From the NCBI RefSeq assembly GCF_036375055.1, contig NZ_DASUSQ010000046.1:310001-374000 (forward strand): a stretch of 64,000 nucleotides of DNA, written 5' to 3'. A model generated the notes under the pieces. That model saw only the letters and a list, made by a program, of their open reading frames with translations, did no database searches and was not told the origin of the DNA. This DNA is from Umezawaea sp036375055 (GTDB lineage: Bacteria > Actinomycetota > Actinomycetes > Mycobacteriales > Pseudonocardiaceae). The position numbers and the translations under genes were made by a program. This document shows, piece by piece, positions 24,421-32,342 of the stretch (position 1 is its first letter; each line of letters opens with the position of its first letter).

Positions 24421-24693
24421 CTCCAGCCGGACGGTGGTTTTCGCGGTCGGGCCCGAACTCCACGACGGCCGGTTGACCCCAGGCCGTACTCCGAAGATTT
24501 TCATGATCTACCCGGTGGCGAGCCGCTCGTGCTCCTCTCGCCGTCATTCCTCCTCTCGGGCGTCCGGGCCCGTCCCGCCCGCTCGTCGTGCTGACGGTGT
24601 TGTCGCTCAGTCCGAACTCGTGGAGCGCTCCGGGCGGTGGGCGCGCCTCTGCGTGCAGGCGGTTCGCCCGCCTGCCCGAGGGTGAACTGTTCC

Positions 24694-25326
24694 TCAGCGG
24701 CGGTACGCGCGGAGGAAGACGTCGACGCCTTCGGTGATGATCTCGCGGAACTCCGCCTCCGCGTTCGGCGATCCTTCTCGCAGCGGTTCCAGTGCGAGGA
24801 GGAACGTCAGGGCGGTGAAGTGCTTCACGGCGCGGCGCGGAGGAGCCGTTCGGAGTTCGCCGGTTGCCATGAGCGCCGTGAAGCGCTCTTCCACCAAGCG
24901 CTCGGGGTGTTCGCGTGCCGGCTCCTCCAGCCGTGGCGCGGACGGCTCCTGGGAGCTCAGCCGGCGGTAGGTGGCGTAGCTCGACGACGGGAACGCCTCG
25001 GTCGCCACTCGCAGCGCGAAGGCGGTCAGGCCCTCGGACAGTTCGCGTCCTTCGACGAGCTCCTCGTCGACCGCTGTCCGCACGGTCGCGGTCACGGCCT
25101 CGCTGACCCGTTCCAGGACGCCGCGGAACACGGTTTGCTTGTCGCCGAAGTGGTCGTAGACGGTGCGCTTGGACACGCCCGCCCGTGCGGCGACGGCGTC
25201 GACGCTGGTGCGCTCGTAGCCGTCCGCGATGAACAGCGCCTCGGCCGCGTCGAGGATCGCAGACCTCTTGCCCTCGGACCGCTGGCGTCGCCCCGGTGTC
25301 TGCTCAGCCGCTTTGATCGTCGCCAC
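24694..25326 (-). CDS. TetR/AcrR family regulator of the ABC exporter
   Basis: 210 residues with a basic N-terminus (PGRRQRSEGKRSAILDAAEA), HTH DGYERTSVDAVAARAGVSKR and TVYDHFGDKQTVF, and a C-terminal AefR-like helical domain (EAFPSSSYATYRRLSSQEPS). Divergent from the ABC genes with a palindromic operator between, so it should repress both directions. Ligand unknown; probably the exported compound. Confidence 0.9.
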   Translation of the reverse strand: MATIKAAEQTPGRRQRSEGKRSAILDAAEALFIADGYERTSVDAVAARAGVSKRTVYDHFGDKQTVFRGVLERVSEAVTATVRTAVDEELVEGRELSEGLTAFALRVATEAFPSSSYATYRRLSSQEPSAPRLEEPAREHPERLVEERFTALMATGELRTAPPRRAVKHFTALTFLLALEPLREGSPNAEAEFREIITEGVDVFLRAYRR

Positions 25327-25344
25327 GTCCTCATCCTATTCTCC

Positions 25345-25379
25345 GGAAAACCACACTGCACCGTGTAGTGTGGTTTCCG
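25345..25379. promoter_or_regulatory. TetR operator
   Basis: AAACCACACT (25348-25357) and AGTGTGGTTT (25367-25376) form a perfect 10-bp inverted repeat, with flanking GGAA/TTCC nearly extending it. It sits in the 67-base divergent spacer, 18 bases before the ABC ATPase start, where binding would block both promoters. Confidence 0.8.
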
Positions 25380-25393
25380 AAGGGGTGATCATC

Positions 25394-26341
25394 ATGTCCA
25401 CGAGATCCACGGCCGCACCGGCGGGCGCCGCCGGTATCCAGGTGCGGAACCTGACCAAGCGCTACAACGGCAAGGCGGCGGTGGACGACCTGTCCTTCAC
25501 CGCCCTGCCCGGTGCCGTCACCGGCTTCCTCGGACCGAACGGGGCAGGGAAGAGCACGACGCTGCGCATGCTGCTCGGCCTGGTCAGGCCGACGAACGGC
25601 AGCATTTCGATCGACGGGCGTTCCATCGTCGACCTCGACGAACCGGCGCGGACGGTGGGCGCTCTGCTCGACGCCCGTGCGGTGCATCCCCGCCGAACCG
25701 CGTTCGACCACCTCCTCGCCGTGGCGCAAGCCGCCGGGCTCGGCTCCGAGCGGGTCGCGCAGGTGCTGGACGTCGTCGGGCTGACCGACGCGGCGGGCCG
25801 TCGGGCGGGAGAGTTCTCGCTGGGGATGAACCAGCGCCTCGGCATCGCGATGGCGCTGCTCGGCGATCCACGGGTACTGGTGTTCGACGAGCCGCTCAAC
25901 GGCCTGGACCCGGAAGGCATCCGCTGGGCGCGAACCCTGATGCGCGACCTGGCGGCCGACGGCCGGACAGTGCTGTTCTCCAGCCACCTGATGTCCGAGA
26001 TGGAACTGACGGCGGACCACCTGGTCGTCATCGGACGAGGGCGGCTCATCGCCGACTCGACGTTGGCCGAGTTCGTCCGGGCGAACACCACCCTGGCCGT
26101 CGTGGTCGGTTCGGCCGCCATCGACGACCTCGCCCGCGCACTGGACGGCGCGGGCGTCGCGTTCGAGGTGACGGCGGGCCGGACCCTGCTCGTCACCGGG
26201 GTCGACCCGGCGATGGTCGGCAAGATCGCCGCCGCCGAGGGCATCGCCCTCGACGAGCTCACCGGGGTGCGCGACTCCCTGGAGGACGTCTTCCTCCGGC
26301 TCACGCACGACGCCACCGAGTACGAGAGCCGTGCGTCATGA
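25394..26341 (+). CDS. ABC transporter ATP-binding protein (exporter, DrrA-like type)
   Basis: 315 residues. Walker A GPNGAGKST, Q-loop region (ALLDARAVHPRRTAFDHLLA), a signature reading FSLGMNQRLGIA in place of LSGGQ, as in several drug and antibiotic exporters, Walker B RVLVFDEPLNGLDPEG, and H-loop FSSHLMSEME. A C-terminal ~80-residue domain follows. Stop overlaps the permease start (ATGA). Presumed drug or lipid exporter induced through the divergent TetR. Confidence 0.92.
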   Translation: MSTRSTAAPAGAAGIQVRNLTKRYNGKAAVDDLSFTALPGAVTGFLGPNGAGKSTTLRMLLGLVRPTNGSISIDGRSIVDLDEPARTVGALLDARAVHPRRTAFDHLLAVAQAAGLGSERVAQVLDVVGLTDAAGRRAGEFSLGMNQRLGIAMALLGDPRVLVFDEPLNGLDPEGIRWARTLMRDLAADGRTVLFSSHLMSEMELTADHLVVIGRGRLIADSTLAEFVRANTTLAVVVGSAAIDDLARALDGAGVAFEVTAGRTLLVTGVDPAMVGKIAAAEGIALDELTGVRDSLEDVFLRLTHDATEYESRAS

Positions 26342-27096
26342 GCCTGCTGCGTTCGGAGTGGACGAAGCTGCGCAGCGTGCGCTCGACCTGGACCGCCGCG
26401 GCGAGCACCGTCGCCTCCGGTGTCGCGCTCAGCGTGCTCGGCATCTCGGACCTGCTGGGCGCGGCGTCGTCGTCGGTCCCGCCGGACTGGGACCCGACCG
26501 CGGGCAGCCTGAAGGGGTTCCTCTTCGCCCAGCTCGTCATCGGCATGCTCGGCGCGTTCGCCATCACCCCCGAGTACGGCAGCGGGACGATCGGCGGCAG
26601 CGTCGCGGTCGTCCCGGCACGGTCTCGCCTGCTCGCGGCCAAAACCGCTGTCGTCGCGGCGATCGCCCTCGTCACCGGCCTGCTCACGACCCTGATCAGC
26701 TTCACGGTGGTGCAACTGGTGCTGCACGGTGCGGGGCTCCCCGCGGCCGGGCTGGGTGACCGGGGAGTCCTCGGCGCCCTCGTCGGAGCCACGCTGTACC
26801 TGACGCTCGTCGCCCTCATCGGGGTCGCCGTCGGCGTGCTCACCCGATCGAGCACGAGCAGCCTCGCGGTGCTCGTCGGCGCACTGCTGCTCGTGCCCGC
26901 CCTCGGACCGGGACTGCCCGGCGGCCTCGGCGACGCCTTCGCGCGGTTCTGGCCGATCACCGCGGGGCAGGCCTCGTACGTCGTGGTCCCCGTCGACGGC
27001 GTGGTGTCGCCCGCGCTCGGACTCTTCGTCCTGGCGGTGGCCACGGCGGCCGTCACCGTCGCGGGCCACATCGCGTTCCGCGCCCGCGACATCTGA
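26338..27096 (+). CDS. ABC-2 type permease
   Basis: 252 residues with six hydrophobic segments (FAQLVIGMLGAFAITPEYGS, AAIALVTGLLTTLISFTVVQ, LGALVGATLYLTLVALIGVA, SLAVLVGALLLVPALG, LFVLAVATAAVTVAGHIAF). The N-terminus MSLLRSEWTKLRSVRSTW and the EYGSGTI motif are typical of ABC-2 permeases of this exporter class. Translationally coupled to the ATPase; the pair forms the whole transporter. Confidence 0.9.
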   Translation: MSLLRSEWTKLRSVRSTWTAAASTVASGVALSVLGISDLLGAASSSVPPDWDPTAGSLKGFLFAQLVIGMLGAFAITPEYGSGTIGGSVAVVPARSRLLAAKTAVVAAIALVTGLLTTLISFTVVQLVLHGAGLPAAGLGDRGVLGALVGATLYLTLVALIGVAVGVLTRSSTSSLAVLVGALLLVPALGPGLPGGLGDAFARFWPITAGQASYVVVPVDGVVSPALGLFVLAVATAAVTVAGHIAFRARDI

Positions 27097-27160
27097 GCGG
27101 GCGCCCGTCACATCCGCACTTCTCCGCCGGCCCTCTGGTGCCGGCGCCCACGGGGAGGAC

Positions 27161-27250
27161 ATGTCCACGACCGATGTCGCGATCGTCGGCGGGGGGCCGA
27201 GCGGACGCCGACCACTTGCGGATCCCGTTGTCGGTCAACGAGATCCGCAG
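27161..27250 (+). pseudogene. Start of an FAD monooxygenase cut by transposase debris
   Basis: After a good ribosome site (GGGGAGGAC), MSTTDVAIVGGGPSG is the beginning of a flavin monooxygenase (GxGxxG). It is cut after ~15 codons. From about 27200 another frame reads ADHLRIPLSVNEIRR, as near the C-terminus of actinomycete DDE transposases (LPVSVNEIRR). So the gene was truncated and transposase sequence joined to it. Confidence 0.5.
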
Positions 27251-27265
27251 GAACAACACCGCCCG

Positions 27266-27817
27266 TCAGACGGCGATCCTGCCGAACAGGTGCGAGGCAG
27301 GGGCGTGCGGGTCGTCGCCGTAGAAGAACTCCACGAGCGCCCGGTGGAACTCGGCGCGGTCCAAGCCGCCCGATCCGTCCAGGTCCAACGCGTCGAAGAC
27401 CGCGGCGCAGTCCTGTGAGGACACGTTGCCCGCGTGGCGGAAGATCTCCCCGAACTCCGCCCGGTCGACCCTGTTGTCGCCGTCGAGGTCGACCAGGTCG
27501 AAGTAGCAGTCGGCCACCGGCCCGACCTGCTGCGGGTAGAGGGCGGGATCGGCCAGCGCTCGCCGGAACCCCGCGGTCATCTCCCGCAGGTCGACCTTTC
27601 CGTCACCGTCCTGGTCCATCGGCGCGATCACGTTGGCCCAGAACGCGTCCAACCCCTCGGTGAGCTGCCGGGCGGTCGCGGACTCCGGCATGACACCACG
27701 GGCCGCGATGTAGCGCTCGCCCATGAGCCGGACGTCCTGACGGGTGATCACCCCGTCGCCGTCCACGTCCGCACCCTTGAACCACTGGCGGTACTTGAGA
27801 TCGCAAACTCCAGTCAT
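27266..27817 (-). CDS. Four-EF-hand calcium-binding protein
   Basis: 183 residues from the ATG at 27817. Four EF loops: DVDGDGVITRQD, DQDGDGKVDLRE, DLDGDNRVDRAE and DLDGSGGLDRAE, each with Asp at positions 1, 3 and 5 or the usual substitutes and a carboxylate at 12. Overall plan like the actinomycete calerythrin/calsymin proteins (~180 residues). No signal peptide, so a cytosolic Ca2+ buffer or sensor. Downstream of the molybdoenzyme on the same strand, 170 bases apart. Confidence 0.9.
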   Translation of the reverse strand: MTGVCDLKYRQWFKGADVDGDGVITRQDVRLMGERYIAARGVMPESATARQLTEGLDAFWANVIAPMDQDGDGKVDLREMTAGFRRALADPALYPQQVGPVADCYFDLVDLDGDNRVDRAEFGEIFRHAGNVSSQDCAAVFDALDLDGSGGLDRAEFHRALVEFFYGDDPHAPASHLFGRIAV

Positions 27818-27987
27818 GACCGCGCAACGTAGTGAGGCGATCACCGTGCTTTCAAGCCGCACCACCACGGTGGAAATCAAATCATTCGTTCGAGTGGTGC
27901 CGCCGTCACCCACGTGGATGACGGCGGCCGGCTTCACCCGATGCGAGACCTCGCCGACCCGGACCGGGCCCGTCAGCCGGGTGCGCG

Positions 27988-30306
27988 TCAGCCGGGCGGC
28001 ACGAGGTTCGGTGGCGCGAAGGCGAGCACATCGGGGAGAGGGCCGTCGTAGGGCTCGACGTCGACCAGCGCGCTGAGAGCACTCGGTCCTTGGGAGAGGC
28101 GCGAGCACGGTCGATCCGCCGTGAGGACGTTCGGGTTGCCGTGGCGGTCCAGGGTGCCGTTCAGGCCCGGCCGCACCGGATCCCACCACGCTCCCGTGGA
28201 CAGTTGCAGGACGCCCGGCATGAGGTCGTCCGACAGGACCGCGCCCGCGAGGCAAGCGCCCCGGTCGTTGTGGACGCGCACGACCATGCCGCTCTCGATG
28301 CCGCGCGCCGCGGCGTCCGACGAGTTGATCGTCACGGGTTCACGGCCGCGGATCTTCGAGCCGAGGCTGTGGCCACCGTTGTCGTACTGGCTGTGCAGGC
28401 GTGAGGCGGGCTGGTTCGAGATCAGGTGCAGCGGGAAGCGGTTCGCCAGATCGGCGCGAAGCCACTCGGTCGGTTCGTACCACTTCGGATGCCCGGCGCA
28501 GTCGTCGTAGCCGAACGAGTCGATCTTCTCCGAGAAGATCTCGATCCGGCCCGAGGGCGTCGCCAGGGGGAAGAGCCGCGGATCCGAGCGGAGGTCCTCG
28601 AAACTGCCGGGATAGGGCCCGGTCGACGCCGGCAGCCCAGCGGTGGAGCTTCGCCAGAAGTCGTCGAAGTCCGGCAGGGCGGCGGCATCGCCGAGTGTGG
28701 CCCTGGTCTGTTCGTAGAGGTGCCGGACCCATTCGCTCTCCGAGCGCGACTCCGTGAACTCGTGCTCGAACCCGAGCCGTGCGGCCAAGGCGGCGAAGAT
28801 GTGGTGATCGGTGCGCGATTCGCCCTCCGGTTCGCGGACTTTCGGCATCGCGGCGATGTGGGGGTCGGAGAACCCGGCGGCGAAGTCGTCGCGCTCCAGG
28901 CTGGTGGCGACGGGCAGGACGATGTCCGCGAACTTCGCCGTCGTGTTCCACCAGGCTTCGTGGACCACCACCGTGTCCGGGACCTGCCAGGCGCTGGTCA
29001 ACCGGTGGAGGTCCTGGTGGTGGTGGAACGGGTTCCCCCCGCACCAGTAGATCAAGCGCAGCTCGGGCAGGGTGAGGCGTTGGCCGTCGTAGTCGATGAC
29101 CTCGCCCGGACGCAGGAGGGTGTCGGCGATCCGTGCGACGGGGATGAAATCGGGAACCGGGTTGGGAACCTCCGGGATCGTCGCCACGAAAGCGCGGTCC
29201 TGTGCGACGCCCGTCGCGTCCATCGTCGCGTAACCCGCGCCCCAGCCGCACCCCGGCCGACCCATCGAACCCGCCATGGCGGCCAGCACGACGGACATCC
29301 AGATCGGTTGTTCGCCGTGGTCCGCGCGCTGCACCGCGTAGTTGACCATGATGACGGAACGCCGGCTGGTGAGGCGGCGGGCGAGGTCGGTGATCGAGTC
29401 ACGGCTGATGCCCGTGATCCTCGCCGCCCACTCGGCGTCCTTCCGGACGCCGTCGACCTCGCCGAGCAGGTAGGCGGCGAAGCGGTCGAACCCGACGCAG
29501 CACCGGCGGAGGAAGTCCTCGTCGTGCCACCCGTTGACCAGCATCGTGTGGGCGATGCCCAGCATCGCGGCGGTGTCGGTGTTGGGGACGACGGGCAGCC
29601 ACTCGGCGTCGAGGAAGTCGGCGGTGTCGCTGCGGATGGGGCTGATGTTCACGAACCGCACCCCGGCCTCGCGGCACCGCCGTTGCAGGTCCCGCGTCCG
29701 GTGCCTGGCCAGTCCGCCGGGGTTGATCTGGCTGTTCTTCAGGGCCAGCCCTCCGAACGCGACCACGAGTTCGCAGTTGTCGGCTATCTCGTCCCACATC
29801 GGCATCCGGCTCTGGTAGCTCCACGGATGACCGCCGATCACGTGGGGGAGGATGACCTCCAACGCCGCGGTGCTGTAGGTGTTGCGGGAGTCGGTGTAGC
29901 CCCCGCCCAGCGCCAGGAACCGGTGGAGTTGTCCCTGCGCGTGGTGGAACCTGCCCGCGCTCGCCCAACCGTAGGACCCGCCGAACACCGCGCTGTCGCC
30001 GTGCTGTGAGCGGACTCGACGGAGTTCATCGCTCACGAGCGTGATCGCGTGGTCCCAGCTCACCTCCACGAAGGCATCGGTGCCCCTGGCCGTGCCGTGG
30101 GCGCGCGGCTCGCCGTTCAGCCAGCCCTTGCGCACCGCGGGCCGCAGGACGCGAGCTTGGTCGTCGGCGGCCGTCACCATTCCGGGGCCGATGGGCGACG
30201 GGGCGGGGTCGTCGTGCCTCGGCTCGATGCGCACCAGTCGACCGGAATCGACCACCGCGTCGAAACTGCCCCAGTGCGTCGCAACCGACATGCGTCGTTC
30301 CACCAT
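27988..30306 (-). CDS. Molybdopterin oxidoreductase, BisC/DMSO-reductase type
   Basis: 772 residues. The N-terminus lacks both a Tat signal and the CxxC...C Fe-S motif, as in cytosolic biotin-sulfoxide reductases. FGGSYGWASAG (Tyr112, Trp114) matches the Tyr/Trp pair at the molybdenum of DMSO reductase, and NTYSTAALEVILPHVIGG places Ser145 where the Mo-ligand serine sits. MGD-binding blocks are present (WCGGNPFHHHQDLHRL, VVVHEAWWNTTAKFADIVLP, LHLISNQPASRLHSQYDNGG, VRVHNDRGACLAGAV). It should reduce S- or N-oxides with electrons from a soluble donor. No dedicated redox subunit follows. Confidence 0.9.
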   Translation of the reverse strand: MVERRMSVATHWGSFDAVVDSGRLVRIEPRHDDPAPSPIGPGMVTAADDQARVLRPAVRKGWLNGEPRAHGTARGTDAFVEVSWDHAITLVSDELRRVRSQHGDSAVFGGSYGWASAGRFHHAQGQLHRFLALGGGYTDSRNTYSTAALEVILPHVIGGHPWSYQSRMPMWDEIADNCELVVAFGGLALKNSQINPGGLARHRTRDLQRRCREAGVRFVNISPIRSDTADFLDAEWLPVVPNTDTAAMLGIAHTMLVNGWHDEDFLRRCCVGFDRFAAYLLGEVDGVRKDAEWAARITGISRDSITDLARRLTSRRSVIMVNYAVQRADHGEQPIWMSVVLAAMAGSMGRPGCGWGAGYATMDATGVAQDRAFVATIPEVPNPVPDFIPVARIADTLLRPGEVIDYDGQRLTLPELRLIYWCGGNPFHHHQDLHRLTSAWQVPDTVVVHEAWWNTTAKFADIVLPVATSLERDDFAAGFSDPHIAAMPKVREPEGESRTDHHIFAALAARLGFEHEFTESRSESEWVRHLYEQTRATLGDAAALPDFDDFWRSSTAGLPASTGPYPGSFEDLRSDPRLFPLATPSGRIEIFSEKIDSFGYDDCAGHPKWYEPTEWLRADLANRFPLHLISNQPASRLHSQYDNGGHSLGSKIRGREPVTINSSDAAARGIESGMVVRVHNDRGACLAGAVLSDDLMPGVLQLSTGAWWDPVRPGLNGTLDRHGNPNVLTADRPCSRLSQGPSALSALVDVEPYDGPLPDVLAFAPPNLVPPG

Positions 30307-30704
30307 GCGTCAACTCCGCCTCTGACGTTTCCTCGGTCCTGGACAACGGTCGTCCACGTCGCAGTGGGTGACGTGGTGCACCGGGAGCCTGCCGCCCGCA
30401 CCGTCCGCCTCGCGGGAACGGGTCGGCGACCGGCTGCGCGGGCGGGGAGGCCCCCGTGCGGGAATCGCTCATCAGCGGAACCTCCGTCCCGCCTCTGGCG
30501 GGCCGCGCGGTGCGGCTCGTGGTCGGCGACGTGACCTCCACGGTATCCCTGGGCAGGGCGGGGTAGAAGACGATGTCAAGCAACGGCGAAGGTTCTTCTG
30601 TGTCGACGAACCGTTCACCGGAGACCTCGCTCATCGTTGAGCACCAGCACGCCGAACAGCGCCAACTCGGATCGACGCCATCCCAGCCAACGTCACCCCA
30701 GGCA
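30307..30704. other. Intergenic region, no gene seen
   Basis: 398 bases between two minus-strand transcription units. It must contain the molybdoenzyme promoter. I could not see a clear hairpin or operator, and the short frames in it have no family resemblance. Confidence 0.4.
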
Positions 30705-32342
30705 TTAGAACCTTCGAACCACGCCCGTGAACCCCACCACGAACAACGTCGCGAACGCCCAACCCAGGATTTGCAGGAGGAGCCCGGCGATCGTCGCCGC
30801 CATCGCCCATCCACCGTCGGCTTTGAAGTCGCAGCGCGACCTGCCGCCGGTGCTGATCAGTGGCACCGAGAGGTCCGCTGCCAGGCGGATCGTGTCGGCG
30901 AAGCGGCACGGGAAGTCCGTGTCGGGCAGGTCCTCCACCACGACGGCCGAGCTGACGTTCTGCACGCGCGGCACAGACCGGTGGACCACGTCGGCGCTCG
31001 ACGCGGCCCACGTGAGGGCGAGCGCGACCACGAAGACACCGGCCAGGCCGACCAGCGCCCGGCCTGGCCGGTAGCCGTGCCCGATGAACCGCTTCTTGAC
31101 CCAGTGCCATATCCGCGAGCCGCGCGTCGCGGACTCGTTCGTCTGATGTCGTTCGTCCTCCAGCGCGATCAGGACCTCCCTGGCCTCGGTCGCCCGTCCG
31201 GTGTTCCGCAGAACGGCCGCGAGGTGCTGGTAGGGCTGGGCCTCGAACGGACGAGCGTGCACGCTGAACCAGTGGGGCCAGTACGGGTGCGCCGATTCGC
31301 GCGACAGCCTGCCGTACTCCAGCTCGGCGAGCACCACCGTGCTCGTCGAGGTGCACCGCCCGTTCACCGGACGGCACACGGTCTCCGGGGGGATGCGGAG
31401 CTCGTTGACCGTCGCGCACCGGAGGTCGAGCGTCACCGCGCTCGGGTCGGTGTTCACGATCTTCGCGGGCCGTCGGGCGCGCTTCTCGGGATCTTCGGGA
31501 TCCTCGGGTTCCGAGCCGAAGGACTTGCCGGTGAAGCGCCTCCCGACGCCCAGGTCGAGACGGGAGCCGACACGCGCGGACATGAGGTGGATCGTCGCGA
31601 GTTCCTTCGACTTCGCCACCGCCTCGAACCCCGAGCACAGCAGGAGTGAGCCTCCCACGTGCAGCCCTTCGGCGTTGAGCACCGGACCGTGTCCGTTGGT
31701 CAGCGTCGTGCCGTCGAGCCACAGGTCTCCGCGCACCCGTGCGTTGACGAGCTGGACCGCTCCCGTGTCGCAGGAGACGGTCGCGCGAGCGTGACGGAAC
31801 CTGAGCGCGCGGCCCACGTGGATGCCCTCCGCGTGCAGGGCCGGTCCCTCCGGGTTGTCCAGACACGCCCCGTCCAGTTCGAGGTTGCGGCCGATGCGGG
31901 CACCGACCAGCCGCACGGCGCTGTCGGCGGTGTTGCTCGTCGTGCCCAGGCCTCGGAGGTAGAGGGTGCCGTCCACCCTGATCCGGTCGGCGTGGAAGAA
32001 CGGAATCCGGCAGTCGAACAACTCGAGCCACGGCACCCACGCGTTGTGGGCGAAGATCGGCCCCTGGAGCACGCACCGGTTCAGGTGCAGCCCGACCTGG
32101 GTCCTCACCGAGTCGAGTCGGAGCTCCGGGCCATCGATCCACGCGTTCGCGAGCGTCACCCCCCGCGGGTGGAGGTGGTTTCCGCACCTGCCCTCCAGCA
32201 GGCCGCTGATCACCCGTGCCCGCACGTGGTACCAGTTGTCGGAGGTTCCCGGACGGCGAAGCGCAGCGCAGTCGAGTTCCCTCCCCGCCTTCGCGCAGGC
32301 GACCAGCCGTCGTTCGACCGGTGTCAGTCCCCGCCACCTCAT
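30705..32342 (-). CDS. Beta-helix (pentapeptide-like) membrane protein
   Basis: 545 residues; the ATG at 32342 overlaps the stop of the upstream hydrolase (ATGA). Residues ~40-330 contain repeated units such as VRLVGARIGRNLELDGACLD and LVNARVRGDLWLDGTTLTNG, with alternating Leu/Ala positions like the right-handed beta-helices of proteins often annotated membrane-associated oxidoreductase in Streptomyces. No redox motif is visible, so I avoid that name. Residues ~375-400 have a short helix-repeat feel (EAQPYQHLAAVLRNTGRATE), then membrane segments near 420-440 (ALVGLAGVFVVALALTWAAS) and 520-542 (IAGLLLQILGWAFATLFVVG). Coupled expression implies a complex with the hydrolase. Confidence 0.7.
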   Translation of the reverse strand: MRWRGLTPVERRLVACAKAGRELDCAALRRPGTSDNWYHVRARVISGLLEGRCGNHLHPRGVTLANAWIDGPELRLDSVRTQVGLHLNRCVLQGPIFAHNAWVPWLELFDCRIPFFHADRIRVDGTLYLRGLGTTSNTADSAVRLVGARIGRNLELDGACLDNPEGPALHAEGIHVGRALRFRHARATVSCDTGAVQLVNARVRGDLWLDGTTLTNGHGPVLNAEGLHVGGSLLLCSGFEAVAKSKELATIHLMSARVGSRLDLGVGRRFTGKSFGSEPEDPEDPEKRARRPAKIVNTDPSAVTLDLRCATVNELRIPPETVCRPVNGRCTSTSTVVLAELEYGRLSRESAHPYWPHWFSVHARPFEAQPYQHLAAVLRNTGRATEAREVLIALEDERHQTNESATRGSRIWHWVKKRFIGHGYRPGRALVGLAGVFVVALALTWAASSADVVHRSVPRVQNVSSAVVVEDLPDTDFPCRFADTIRLAADLSVPLISTGGRSRCDFKADGGWAMAATIAGLLLQILGWAFATLFVVGFTGVVRRF

